Positions 11,456 to 26,145 of a stretch of 34,503 nt of DNA are shown here, piece by piece (the first letter of the stretch is position 1; each line of letters opens with the position of its first letter). The stretch comes from Saccoglossus kowalevskii (lineage: Eukaryota > Hemichordata > Enteropneusta > Harrimaniidae). The stretch spans positions 173,200 to 207,702 of the forward strand of contig NW_003124921.1 of the NCBI RefSeq assembly GCF_000003605.2, given 5' to 3'. The position numbers and the translations under genes were made by a program. The notes under the pieces were generated by a model. It saw nothing but the letters and a program-made list of their open reading frames with translations. It was not told the DNA's origin and did no database searches.

Positions 11456-14400
11456 TGTTTTTTTTGACCTAAGAACCACATAGAATTAACCCATGTGGTT
11501 TTTGTTTATTGAAAACATGTAATTTTGTGTTTAACTTTAAAGCACTGAAGCCTGGCTAAGGCAATACACATCAATTTTGGTAACAAAGAAGTCGCAAGTA
11601 TCACAATTACTGGAGTACAATGGAAAATAAAATTATATTACAGTAATGTTATAAAACACACATACTCAAATTTGCTGATGATCTATTTCTCAACAAAATC
11701 AGTGATGTCACAAGTCTTTTCATTTGCATGGCCATTAATGTTCAAGTTTGTTTCCAACAGATTTTCCCATATACCGTAATGTCCATTTCCAAAGTTTACA
11801 CATTTCGAGTGCGTTCTGTGTCAGACGCATTACCTTGCCATGTGTTTGCTTCTCAGTATTCGTTTGTGTTTGTAGAGCACTCTACAATACATATGGTGGT
11901 GACATGAAGTCTGGGTCTGCTATAGCTAGTACCTACTAGTAACTATAGAGGAGAATGCATTTAAAGGCACTACAGATGTTTCATATTTTGCTGAGTAATA
12001 AATCGCATCAATTTGGCAACCAAATGCAAAAAAAGGAGGTCATTTCCACGGAAACCAAGACTTTGGGAATTCATATTTAATGCTACATTGATTGACTTTG
12101 AATTGAAGAATAGTGAAAATTAGAAATGGTGACAGGCCAATTTTTTGATTCTAAAAGTGTTAGCCCAATTTTCAAACATTTCTGAAAAATAGACTATCAC
12201 TATTGCAGACAAGATTAAATTACTAATCAACCGACCATAGATCCTTTATAAATGAGAATCGTAATTTTAATTTAATTTAATTATGAAGTACTTCAAACAG
12301 ATAACAAATTTCACATACATGTATGTCTGTATGTTGACAAATTTTATGTTAAAACCACCAAATATTATGAGTTGGCTGATTTATGGCTATTGCAATTACT
12401 CTTAGTAATTATAAGGGAAGAGCTGGAAGGTAAAATGATTGGGCACTCTTAGTGGATTGGAAAGACTCTCTTAGTGGATTACAGGATCCAAAAGGACATA
12501 AAGAATTGAATTTGACTCGACAATCAGTAAGCATTGACCAATATTACGAGAATGTTGTTCAGCCCCCCACAAATTTGTATGGTCTGCCCCTTACTAGAAA
12601 TTGTTCTTCTATGCTAACATATATGGTTAATTATTCTTATTTATCTAAATATGAAACCAGACATTTTTCAATCAGAATGTTCATTTCAACAATACCATAA
12701 TTTATCATAATTTAATTTTTCAACAACCATGAGAAAGTTGGTTTTCTTAGTTCATATCTTATTTACATGGATCATTTAACTTACAGGCATAGTATAATGA
12801 TTTAAGTGAGGCTGCCAGAGATTGGTTCTCTGTTTTTGTCTATCCATCAATAAACAAATCAAGTAAAATGTAATTTGAAAACGACTGATATGGGTCAAAG
12901 TTCAAATTAAGCTCTGTCTACATGTACCTAGCAATACCAAGTTTAGAAATGTTTTTTTTGTTCTCACATCAGGAGATTCTCTGATTAATATTTTACATGC
13001 ATTTACACAATGGTAATATGTATTGCAAAAACCAAATACTAAAAGTACAATATGTAAAACATAGTCCCTGAATATTCTCTATAAATTTGTTGATTATTGA
13101 GATTCCAATTTTACACATTTTCTTCAAATCCAATTTAAATACATACATCAAATACAGAATCTTACGAGTGTTAGATATAGTTAAATTAGTCATCGATTAA
13201 ACTCTGTAAAATCAATATCATTGATAAACCATCAACAAAGTATGTATGCACTTAACAGCAGTAAATTTGTTCAGTGAATAAGTTCTTATTGCTAACAGTC
13301 AGTCTGGGGTCTACCATGCTGCAAGGTATGCAGTTACACAAACACAACCTTAACATGGACTCTGTGGGCTATGTAATAATAAAGCCAGATAGATGGATCA
13401 ACATGATGGAGAGGAAGATACGATTCATAGGGGCAGGGGGTTTAATTAGAGTAGAATGGCAAAAACATTATGACTGCCATGGTGATATCAGCAGTGATTT
13501 ATACCAAAATCCATCATGATTGGAGAAAATTACGATGATTGCAATCCATTAACGTCAATTTATCGTAGTTTGATGCAAAACTGATAAAAGATGGCCAAAA
13601 ATATCATGTTTTAAATTCTGAAAGCAAAAAGATTAACGTAAATTGACACACTGACAAATGTATGAACCGAACAATAGCATGAAATGAAACCAGCAATAAA
13701 TAAATAAGACGATGAATGGTAGATGTCTACTTGAAAAATTAGCGGCCTTTTCATACATTCAGGTAGTTTCCACAACAGGCGTCAGTTGTATACGCTTGAT
13801 TTCAACTCGACTGTGTTGGATTTCTGCTTACATGGTTGGGATTAATATCCGAGCAAAGTTGGCACACAGTTCTCAATAACCCTGACAATTAACTCAAAAT
13901 TCAACCAAAAGGTTAACACAGAAGAGAATTTCTACCTGATTTGTGATCTATAATGTGACTGACGGTTAGCTTCTCCGTCTCTAGACATCTTTACATCAGT
14001 AACCATGAGCAACATAACGTGCATTGCTTATAACAGTTTGAAATGAGATACAAAACAGACTGTGTTTTCGTATCACTCCTACAGTCTATAAAGATCTATG
14101 GGTTTTTTTCAAATTCTAACTCCTAGATTTTTAGCAGCTTTCAAAAAGTTTATTACTATGGAAATTTTCATCTTGGATGAACATGAACAATGTGCAGCTC
14201 TTATAACAATGTTAATTTAAAAAGAGAAACTAGTTTACTGCAGAATCAGATGCAATGCTTTTTCATTTAATTACAGTGCATACACATAGTGTCTTTTGAG
14301 TTTAATCTTTTTTTTGAGTTTAATATTTTCATGTTTTTTTTTCTATAAATGTGGTTTGATACTTTTGAACTTTGTGGACATAATTTTCCCAGGCTGTGAT

Positions 14401-17400
14401 CAAAATCTTGGGAAAAACATTAGAAAAAATTATGTATGTTTATTTTGTGACACAAAAATTGACTTTGGCATCCAAAGTAGCGAGCAATATATCCATTTTT
14501 GAACACGTTGTCTTGTATTCACCAACCAACACTCTTCCCAGATACAACAGATGAAGTCTGGCAGTGTTGTTGTCATGGATGGGAGAACTGCACACATGAG
14601 AATCAAATGCTAATGTTACGTAAATGTTATTATACAGACACCATCTGTGGAATATTTCCCTGTATTCAGTATCCGATTCCAGCAATGTGTGGTGTGCTTT
14701 TAATTTCTAAGTAGGTATGTGGCATGTGAGATAAATATCAGTCACATTGATGAATACAACATAATTGAAGTGGTTGATTGTAACAGTGTATACCGGTAGT
14801 TTTAAAAGCAACAACTGTGAAAACTGTCATTTTATCAGATCTATGATTTTAGACCAAAATTAGAAATTTTATACATGAAACCTGCATTTCCTACACATAA
14901 GATTAATTAACAGAGGGAAATGGGAGTAATGCTAATTCACAGCAGACTACTTTCAGTACAGATAATAAGATTATGAGCTAAATTGTTGAGAACACCTGCA
15001 GGTGGGAATGGAAATGAACATTATGTGACTTCCTGATATCTATTCATGCATATCCACCATGTGACAGGAGAAATTGACGTTGTCTTAAGGGCTAGACAGA
15101 CTTGTGGTTTTTCACTGGAACTGATCTAGACATTATTGTAAAATACAATAAATGGGTCATGCACAAAATGAACACAGTCACAGGTTTATAACTGAATTAT
15201 AACTGAATAACACATGTTTCTAACATATCACACACAAATTTAATGAATTGAACGAAGACAAGTTTTCAGTATAAACTAAATGTCAGATTTCACTGTAAAT
15301 TTCAAAAATTGGCTCTATTTGCCATTTAATTATAAAATGTAAAATTGTCAACCACCCAAAAAATAAACTGTTTAATCAAATATGCTTGTTTCCCTGTATA
15401 AACAACACCTAATTACGTTGACATTTAATTTCACTATTTTGATGTTTTGAGCAATTTGAGGTTTTAAGTTCATAAACTTGGCAGAGAAACATTGAGTTCT
15501 ATTGTTATTATACATGTTCACATGGATTTAATTTAGCGGATTTTACTTAACAGCCAAAATAGCAAAATTAAAACCCAGTGAATATTTAATGTATATACAT
15601 TATAAAATAAATATCACACAGCTGATACATTTTCTACATGAATTTTGTACATGAAAGGAAATTAATTTGGGTATGAGAATTATGTAATCAGATAACACAA
15701 TTAAAATTTTTAGTTTTCATCATAGAAAACTATATTAATATTTCATATTTGTATCTATTTAATTTTTACAACATTTTTGATATTTGGGAAAATGAAAAAT
15801 ATGTGCTACTAAAACAAATTTATAAAATTTATGTCATTGTCTGAATTATTCAGTTATATTCAGGACCAGGACCAGGACCACTAATATAGTTAGTTATAAT
15901 TCACCATCAATTACAACAAAATAATCAACAGCTCTTGGTTTATGGCACATTTAGTTTATTCTTCAATTGATTTTAAAAAGTGACACTAAAGAAATAAACT
16001 TTTTGTTTCTGCAAAAATCTTGTAATGACTGAATAAATGGTGAAAAAAAAGTGTGACACACATACATTTTTTTTGAATATAACAGAATCAGAATCAAATA
16101 ATTTATTGTTAGAAAAAATGTTGAAATAAATTTAGTAAAATTTGTTTTTGGTCCTAAAGCACAGAAGAACATGTTTTTTTTTAGTTCTACCATATTTTCA
16201 ACAATAAAAAGTATCATTCAAACTAACACACGCACTGACCAGAAGTAACCTTTTTTTGTGGAGCCTAAGCAAATTCTAATGGAAATGAAATGCAAATAAA
16301 AAAACATTGTATTGGAAGAAAACTTTTAATGAAAAAGACAACACATCTAGCTTTGATCAACAAGTGGCTACTCATGAAGTCATTTGTCATGTGTGGAGAG
16401 CTGTACTGCAAACCTTCAAGCTCCCTAACAGCGTTCCGAAAAAACATGCAATACATCATAGTCAAATAGCGAAAACATAAGATATGAGCAATACATTGGG
16501 TTAGTACACTGCTACTTAAGGACAATTACAGTGAAAGAGGAGCATTTGAGATTGGGCCAACAGGAGGTATACCAGTATGGCATTTCATGTCAGTTATCAA
16601 TCTTTTAGAAGAGACGGAAGAAACATGGGGGGATTGATTTACATATTCATCAATCCTTGTCAAAGTAAGACTACGAGTCAGTACATTTACATATGTAACT
16701 TCTACAGTACCAGGAAATTGAAAATTTTTGATATATTTCTTAATTGTCTTGGTGATCCATGACTGAGTCTGTTGTATGGCTGCATACCACTAAATTCCTA
16801 TGACATAGCATAAAACCAGCAATGACAGCAACATACAGCAGTGTAAAGATAAATATTTTAATTTAATCAATTTTAATAATGTAGGTACAATTTAACTCAT
16901 TAATTTATTAAAACACATCATGCAATTTGCATTGCATGTCTAACAATGCAGCTTATTTTTAATTCTTGAAAACAAATGCTCTCACTTTCACACATTGCAT
17001 CATGGGTCAAAGGTGACAGATAGGACATTTGCACAAAAACTCATACAATATACTAATTTTAAGACACAATAAAAATTGTGCATATTTATGTTAACGGTTT
17101 TGAGTTTACAGAACTGTACTTGTAATTTAGTATATTATTATGTTTCCTGTCTTTTCACAAGCCTTCTACAGGGGGTAGTAAAAACAAGATGCATTTTGAA
17201 ACACCTGATATTCAACTATAGAAGATAAAAAATTATGTGATTCAGTCCAAGAACTGAATACTAATTTAGTCCAGATTCGGAATACTTTTCAGGTCATATT
17301 CAGAATAACATTGTGGGGAAATCACAAAGTATTGATAGTTCCCATGGAAACTGCTGCAGGAAGCCTTTTTTATATATACTTTATCACTTACATGATAACA

Positions 17401-20360
17401 TTACCTACCTCTCACTGAAAAAGAAAAAAAATTAAATTCTCCATCATGTACATTAAAGCAAGGACACATAAACATGAAACTAGAAATCTGCACACACATC
17501 ACAAAGTTCCCAAATTATTTTCATTTTTTGTGTTAGGGCTGTATGAGCAAAACTTGAATAGTAAGATGCAAACACAGAAACTTTCAATTTATAAGAGCTT
17601 TATCAATCTGTGTACTATACGAACTAAGCAACATGCTGAGAATGAATAAATTCACAAGACATAAGCCGCAACTGGAGCCGCTTTTCCTACATAAAGGAAG
17701 CTAGCGTAAATCAGAAATCAATCAAATCGGGTGCAAGAAAAATCCCAGATTAACGCAAATCACTTAAGCGTACATGTACAATTGGTAAACATTACTTACA
17801 GGTGCCAAAAAACTCGTCAAGATTATGACCTCTCATTAACATATCTCAGTGAATTAAAAAAAAAGAAACACATATCACTCAGATAGCTTGGAGAAAGAAA
17901 AAATAGAGTCACTGAATAATTTGTCATGGAAATCAATTAGATTTGCCCATTGCCCAAAACTCCTATTGAGTCGGAAAACTGTGGCGCCAGGATGTCTGCG
18001 GCTGATGAATACTTAATGAGGCGGAAAGAAAATTAGCCATAGTAGAAGAAAATGGCAAGGTGTGTAGGGAATTGAGAAGGTCACCATGTTATACCTGTTT
18101 ACTGTCACCAAATCTTTACAATTCTCAAAATATTTAATGATATTTCTTTCTTGCATAAATCGTAAATCGTTCAAACTGCATGTATTAATTATAATTAGTC
18201 AGTGAACCTTTAAAAGCTGTAACAAGTCAAAGAGTACTAAGAGTTTTGTTTTACATGGAACTTGATCTGAAAGAGTGTTACTTTATATTTGAGCAGATAG
18301 CATTACATGGGCAAAATGATTAGATTTTCTGTTAAATTTCACATGCACATCACCATGACAACAGTATCGTATGATAACAGCTGTCAAAAAAGACAGACAG
18401 TTCATCTCAAGCTTGTTTTTTTTTTATTCTAATAAGTTCAAAATTGTGGGTTGGAATTAATATGTATTGAAAAAAATTAAAAGATTTATAAAATGCTTAA
18501 AAGCTCCAATGCTATCAGAATGCCTGTTAGTCTCTATCAGCAACAGATAACAAAGCCAAGAGAGTTAACTAAATTTGGCAGTAATTTCTATCACAGCTTC
18601 ACTAGATAAATATAACTGATGGAATTTTAAGATGATTCAGCTGAGGAGGTATTAAACAAAAATTTTATTTTAAGCCACTTCAATGGATGAAAGTTGAAGG
18701 CTGGTGTGCAGTCACAATTGTGTACAAAGAAATCTACATCTTTGACCTCGCGACCCCTGAAGGAACAAATTGGTATTCTGCAATGCGCAGTAGAAAAGCT
18801 AGAGAGAGGTTATCTTTGCGATTCTTGGATGGATTTGGCAAGCTTAAATGCTCATTTGTCGTCATGGTATTTGAGGTTTGCAGGGCATCCGTGTTCCGCT
18901 TATTCCCTAATTGGATGAATTAGGAAAAGGTCCTTTCAATCATCACTCCATCACAACACAAATTGACTGCTGAAACAAAAATATCTATTTTGTATTTTCA
19001 AAATTTGAGAGGAATTTCTCCCTATGAAAAAAAAAATGTGACGCTGCATTTCTTGTACAAATGATATGCTACAAAATGATTGACATACAGAAAATACAAA
19101 ATACAATTAAAACTTGTGATAATCTAATAATTCATAAGTAAATACATATCTTGTTGCTGACAGTCTTTGGAGACCGGTATATTTAAGACAGGGATTTATA
19201 GCCAGTAGATTTTAGTTGGTAACAGGCGTCTGTGAGATTTATGGAGACCATTGCAATCTCATTATTACCTACAACTGACCCCAAGGAGATATTTCGTAAA
19301 CCATTCAACTATAAGACGAACCTTCAATGAACATCAAATAGAGGGCAAACACCACCTTTTGCTTAGAATTATTTTTGCTCCCAAATTATTTAAGAAGCAG
19401 ATTACCTGCATCTGAAACGTGTTGGCAATGTTTTCGGCTTACTTCATGGGAGAAGAATTAAAAAGTGAAATGAGCTTTTCTTTGATATTCTTCAAAACAA
19501 AGACACACTTGTTTGCTCATTAGAGTATAATAGAAAATATAATTTTATAATTGGTTTTAAGTTATTTTAATTGGAGTAGTGCAGGGAAGGGGGGGGGCTT
19601 GTGTCAAGGCTGTATTACTGTGTATTGGAATGCAAAATAGAGTGATGGAATCCAATTGGCAATCAATGCGAGGTCTTGGTAAATGGATCGTAACGCTATT
19701 TAATGAATTGGTCAGCAGCATTTATAATACAAAAGTGTAGTTTAGTAATTACATCTTAAATAACCACCACTGCTGACCAAATCCCTGCCGACCAAATCCT
19801 CCTACTGTCTTTTTTCTTCACTTCAAGAAAATTCACCAGGTCTCTTGGGAAGCAAATGATGAACAGCAAGTCGGGTTGCCATGGAGACAACCTTCCAGAG
19901 ATGAGAATTATACTGCAGCGTCTTAAGAAACATCACTATAGGTCTTGTTTCCTTGATGGCACTAATCCTATAAGATTGCTACAGAGAGACTCATTAAAAG
20001 AATCTTAATTTGGGTCAAATAACCTTAAAGCAGTGTATATATTGCTAATATACCATAATATACCATAATACCACATGTGCAAGATCATAATGTTGATTGG
20101 TCAGAGTGTGGGTCATGTGGTCGTCAACAAAACTCATTACTGACTTGATCTTGTTTTTGCTTACACGTAGTTCTCTACAAAAGTGACTTTGAACATTCCA
20201 TTTATGTGTTTATTTATTCGGTATAATAAAACATATAGTTACCTCAGTATTGGTCAATATCCAGTTTTAATGACCTCGGCAGAATTATTGACCTCAGCTG
20301 TGTCTCCGTATGTACAACTAAATATTGATGACCACTTCAGTAAATATTTGTATAATTATT

Positions 20361-20405
20361 ATACCTGTTACCTGTATACCTGTTACCTGTATACCTGTTA
20401 CCTGT
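20361..20405. repeat. 15-bp tandem triplication (ATACCTGTTACCTGT)
   Basis: Three perfect copies of a 15-bp unit lie in direct succession. The unit is itself built from two related ACCTGT words. The open frame through it (Tyr-Thr-Cys-Tyr-Leu repeats) is a by-product of the repeat, not evidence of a protein. Confidence 0.93.
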
Positions 20406-23400
20406 TAAAGGATGGTGGTCGTTATGTTGCCACTCACATTTTACACGAGTCAAATGTGTCTTACAAAACTCAAATGTATATGGCCACAACCACCACCAGA
20501 TAATAATCAGAAAATTACCCATCTGAGGATCCATACACACTTTACATTTTTTATGACAATTTTATTTATTTATTTGATAAAGAGACCCTGACTTGGGTTT
20601 AGTCTAATTAACTAATATAATCACAAATTAATTATTTATTATCTTTTTTTGCTGATAGCGACAAATGAGGCCTCCCAACATGCTTGCATGCAAGTGAAAT
20701 TTTAAACGGATTTATTCCACCAAAGTGGAGACTCAATAGCTTGTTTGCTTCTTCACATTTGTTTTCACTCCTAAGAAGCTATCAGTATTGTCAGCATTTT
20801 AATTAGAAAGGAATATCTTATTTATTTATTAAATTTATCAAGATTTACTGATATCACCATGCGCTAGAAGACTCGATAGGCGATAGCTTTTACATTGGGC
20901 CATTGACAAAGATTTAGAAAATGAAAAAAAAAAACGATCAAATATCTTGATTATTCAAAACTCTTTGAAAAAGGATATGATCCAATATTTTGTGACTGTT
21001 AATTATTTTACATATAAAGTACCCACTTTCTCATATTTCAAAATAGATTACAATGTTGCTTTAATACTTGGTGTAATGTGTATTGTGATAAGACAAGCAG
21101 CATGACAAAGTTTCCAACCATTCTTGGTAAGTTGATAGCATTTACTACTACCACCTGCCATCTCTTAATGAAATACTGTATTATATTTAAACAATTTTCA
21201 TCACTAAAATTAATTTCACAAATTACATTTTTTTACAATTAAATTTAGAGGCAAATCGCCAATTTTCATCATTCATTACATAAATTACATTTTTTTCTTA
21301 TGCTAACATATGCTAGCAATTAAATTAAATTAAAACAGAAACCTCTAGTAATATGTTAACTATTTAATTACACAAATTACAACATTGCATAGACATACAT
21401 ACATTTTGTGATCACAAGAGAGGAACATTGTTTTAGGCAGTTCTCTGAATGATATATTCATAGTACTTTACACCATAACCATCAAGAACAACTAATTCAC
21501 CAATTTAATGGAAACTTATCACTGACAAGCAGATACAGATGTACATTTCACAAGGTAAAGTACAACCTGCTATTGACTTGTTGTACATTTCAAACCTCGT
21601 TTTCATCCTTTCCTAACGACTATTTCAAAAGCACTCATTAGCTACTTGAATCAGTGATATTGATTGGACACTGCCCTTAGCAATTCCCATTCTACGTATC
21701 CATGTTTGTACAGTACGGATGGCAGCAACACAGTATGTGATAATCATTACAATTGAGTATAAAAGAACAGGTATCCAGTAAGAGTTTTGTCTTTGTTGAC
21801 AACTTTTAATAAATTTTCCATATTTTTTTTTTAACAATTCTAAAGACCTGTAGATAATAAAAATTTAAGTCCAGAATTAACAAATAAATTTAACAGTATG
21901 TTTATGTTTTTAGGATAGTCATGCAAATATTTTCATATAACTGCTGATTTACGTGGCCTGAAGGTTGTTTGGAGCTTCTGGGTTTATATTCAGTCTGATA
22001 ACAACAGATTGAATTAATATTATTAATTTGCATATTTTAAGAAGTATTATTCATTCCCTCCCAAAAATCAATTGAAATTAAAAAAATTCTTACAAATTGT
22101 AAGAAATATTACAAACAAGCTGAATTGCTACACAGCGTAAACAAGGCATTTGTTTGAAATGGAACACAATTTCTTCAACAAAATTAATATACAAGGTGTA
22201 TGCAATGCACTTTTGTATTGAGTGTTATTTCAGCTATAGTTTCACTAACACTGCTGTTTTACTTTTTCAGACTGTGGAAATATACATGTGATAAATAGAT
22301 ACTCCTAGGACAGCAGACACTTGTGATTACAGCAGTATGTAACTCATATTGATACAAAACTAAAAAAAAAATAGCATGGTCACATCATTTTTGCCTACAT
22401 GAATGTGCCTCTATAAAGGTTACCAGAATATCTGCAACATATTTGTATTAAAATCTTCCGCAAAAAAGAAAAATGGGAAAACCATTTGTTGGCATATTAT
22501 GCCTGATGTGACAGGTGTAGTAATCCTGTTAGAATGGGTCATTAACGGGTTGTCATGGTGAATGGTATGAAAAACTCAATGAACATACGCACAACCTTAC
22601 TATGTGCTCAATCATTGAGCTGGGTGTGAAAAGATATACCATCAATTACTGGCAGTTAGAATTAAGGCCAATTTATATTTGTAGCAATTGATAGGTGTCG
22701 TTAACTGATCGGCTTATAAGAGTTTTGGAGGGGTTTTGATATGACACCTGTAATGAGGAGTGCTTTCCATACGTCTATTCTATTTGTATAATGTTAACAT
22801 ATTTCTTTCCGTTTCAGAGTAAACTAACTGGTGGGTGAGAAATCCTTAAGGTAGCGGGATAGTTTTTTGGCATGAAAAATGTAAACATCTATAATCGGAA
22901 TAAATTTTACAAGAACCTATACAATCTATATATGTTTGGAAAGCCCTTGACTTGTACTTTTCTATTATTAATATTTTGTGAACATTGTGTTTGTTTTGGC
23001 GTCACATGATTCTGAAAATCGGCGCGGCTGATAATTAACTAACGTGAATACATTTTTCATCATGCAACCAAAAACTTTACACTGTTTTGAAGCAACAGTC
23101 ATGTAGTTTAAATCCGTATTTCTATTTTGTACATCAAGTTTGTTTTTCCTTTCTGAAAATAACAAATTTCTAGCAAGTTTTTGGTGTTTTCACGAGGTTT
23201 GTAAAAAAACGCAATAGAATTTCGCAAAAATGTAAATACGGATATGAAGCCAACATACTCAAGTGTAAAAAAAACCAAATGGCGACATTGTAGCTCTACT
23301 CATTGAAACGCCCAACCCCTATGGATATAATGGTATGGTCCAATTATTTCACATTTACTTGAATAATTCAGTTATTGTTATCAGTATGCACTAAGAATAG

Positions 23401-25882
23401 GGATGTTACATTCCACTATTTGTGTTCAATTTAAGTACTTCATGCTGTTAGTATCCTATAAACACTGATCATGAAAATCCCACCTACCGTCCCAGATAAC
23501 TTATCATATTTTGCAGTTAAAATAAGACCCATTAAACGGTTATGGGTTTCCGCTAATCTTTACATAGATATTATTTTAGAAAGCATTCCATTCTTATCTT
23601 CAAACTCTTAATGGAAAATATCACCCGGATGTAGGTTGGATAAGAACAGGAGGGGGAAAGCAGCTCTGAGAAGAAGTTTGATTGAAAGAAGTATGGAACT
23701 AAACTTCAAGCTACTTAAGATTAAGGTGGGAATACGTTTTGGTTGACAGCCATTCATCAGATCAATTTCAAACTTAAAGACTTGCTAGAAAACGATTAAC
23801 AGATAAAGCCTTCATGGTTAAAAAAACAAAAAGCATAAAATACCAGTAATGTACAATCTTTGGTGAAATTCGCCTTCATGAGAATGCTGGTATTTCCTGG
23901 ATTAATCTAAAATGACTTTAAAACCTAAATAACTCATGATGAATGAACTCTATGAAACAAGCAACCTTATACATGAAAATATGCCAGTAGTGCTGAAATT
24001 CATCTCGGGGGATTCCAATATCAGCTTTCTATACTAATCTGACTTGTAGTATACCTGAACCACCAACTGAAATGAACAACGGCTGACACACAATAAGGTT
24101 AGAATTTAAGATTCGTGGGGAGATATTAACTTTCATACTTTAATCCTAGTAATCAACAATGAATGGAAACTAAAGTGTACAACACAGATAAAGTTACTAT
24201 TATGGCAAGTATTACGCTCAATTCACTTTTGAAGAGCAGATATTCAATGCATGTACAGACTCCACTTTGTACTTTTATACATATACAGTTATCCTACTTC
24301 TTAATTGTTGGGTAGGCACGATACAAACAAATCAGTGGCCAAGCCTCAGGCTACTTAACGAGTCTGTCTCTATTTCAACAAATCTAATCTACCCTGCAGT
24401 AACGGATACTTCAGATTCCCTCAAACAAAAAAATTCTTGCCGTTTCGAGGTTTTCGTTTTCAGAAAGAATTTGCGTTCATTTGATAATCACCGACATCCA
24501 ATTTGTTAATTAGTTCAATTTTTATTTAATTCATGCAAAAGTGACCACAGCAAATTAAAATGAAATCATTAAATAGAAAGTTGAAAAATCTAAGAATTAT
24601 AAAATTTGTTTCTGAAAAATTTGTTTCAAGGGACTGACCAATAAAGATATGGGAGTGACCTCTTTAATTTGCATATTCCTTCACTGTACACCTGGTACAG
24701 TTATAATTTCAGTATACAGAAAATTTAATCATTCTCCCAACCTATTAAACATTTCCCATTGCACAATTTACCACAATATAAAAAAAATAGTTTGTTTGTC
24801 CCCTGCACATAAACAGCTCTCCATGTTTATCTAAACATTAGAAGTAACTGCACTGTGACCGACCCTTATTCTGGCCACCTTGAATTCAACAGTATAGGTA
24901 TAGAAGCGTGACAGCTAAAGCAAAGAGAACAGCCGATTCACTTCATTGTAAATGGTGATGTTGAAAAGAGGTTTACGTTCCTCTACACAAAGAAGAACAT
25001 TAGCTATATTGTTGGATGTAAATCACTCAGCTTGTACTAACCTATTCTTTTCAAAGTTCTACCCATTTAATTGTGCCATCCTTTTCCCATATGAAACGAA
25101 CACATCCCACCTTTTAGGATAACATTTCATTAACTAGTTGACTAGCTTTTACTTAATTTCATTTTTATTTAATTTACACTTTTTTTTTTCACCAAACAAT
25201 CTAAATTCTGTTCAAATATAATCAAACGGTATATTTTTCAATTGATCAAATCATCTGAAAATATCCGTCAGTCTTTCATGAATATTTGAGAATCACTCTT
25301 TCAAATATTATTTAATATTTATATCTTTAAAATAAATTATATTTATATTTCCTGAATGGTAGCAGCTTTTGAGGGATTTCATTAACCTTTTGACCTTTCA
25401 CAAAATAAAACCTACAATTTGTTTTCATCTTTTTTTATAATTTTTGTTCAAGTATTGTGGCCAATAGGAAATTATGTTCCTTCCATCCAAAATTAACAAA
25501 ATAATTGTAGAAAAACACATAAATATGAGAAAAATGAGACACCAGAATATGAAAAATGGTGCTCAAAAAAATAGATATAACATCAAGACATAATAACAGA
25601 CTTCTCTTGTCTGAAATCTAACATTTATCTACTGAATGAATATTAAATATAATTTTCAATATAATTCAGTTATGAAGAAAAATAGTGTGGTTACCTGACA
25701 ATTTTACAAACTTGGCAAAATTTTTATTTTGTTTCACTGGTTTCTATGGTGAATGAATAATTCAATTTGTCTAAAGCTGTTCACATCATAGAGGCATGAG
25801 ATGAACAAGACATACATGTTACAGATATGGTCGCTAAAAACTTTTTTTTCAAAATAAATGCATTTTTGCGAGTTTCCAGTGA

Positions 25883-25911
25883 AATATTAATATTAATATT
25901 AATATTAATAA
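25883..25911. repeat. (ATTAAT)n microsatellite
   Basis: The 6-bp unit is repeated more than four times without interruption. Confidence 0.9.
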
Positions 25912-26145
25912 GAATTAGTTGAGCTGAATTATTTGAACTTGAAGTATTTTTTTTAAATAATATTCTTTTGATAATCTGTGTCAGAAATGTATTTTAAATA
26001 AATAGTTGAGAGATAATAAGTGTAGGTCTTTGTCTGACTCTTAAGTTAATTACTTTAAGTAATTAACAGGTGATGATTGGCCGTGACAGTTATATTGAAT
26101 AATCATAACTTGTGAATTTTGTGAGAAAAAAAAGACAACACATAC

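Larger units (their letters stand above)
11456..26145. other. Gene-free region, possibly intron 1 of the LHFPL-family gene
   Basis: No coding exon can be supported on either strand. I looked on the minus strand for the second half of an LHFPL protein (the Tyr-Pro-x-Gly-Trp and Trp-Ala-Tyr landmarks of the family) and did not find it by eye. Contents include a 15-bp triplicated repeat (20361-20405), a G9 run (19589-19597), an ATTAAT array (25883-25911), near-matches to RFX X-boxes (17338, 18349, 19875) and a stretch of higher G+C with two overlapping open frames at about 18687-18923 that could be a conserved non-coding element or an unrecognised exon. The rest is AT-rich sequence without visible structure. 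Confidence 0.5.

Noticed and set aside
20183-20503. 106-codon open frame through the 15-bp repeat
   Set aside because: The repetitive Tyr-Thr-Cys-Tyr-Leu section comes from the tandem repeat, and the rest has no family match.
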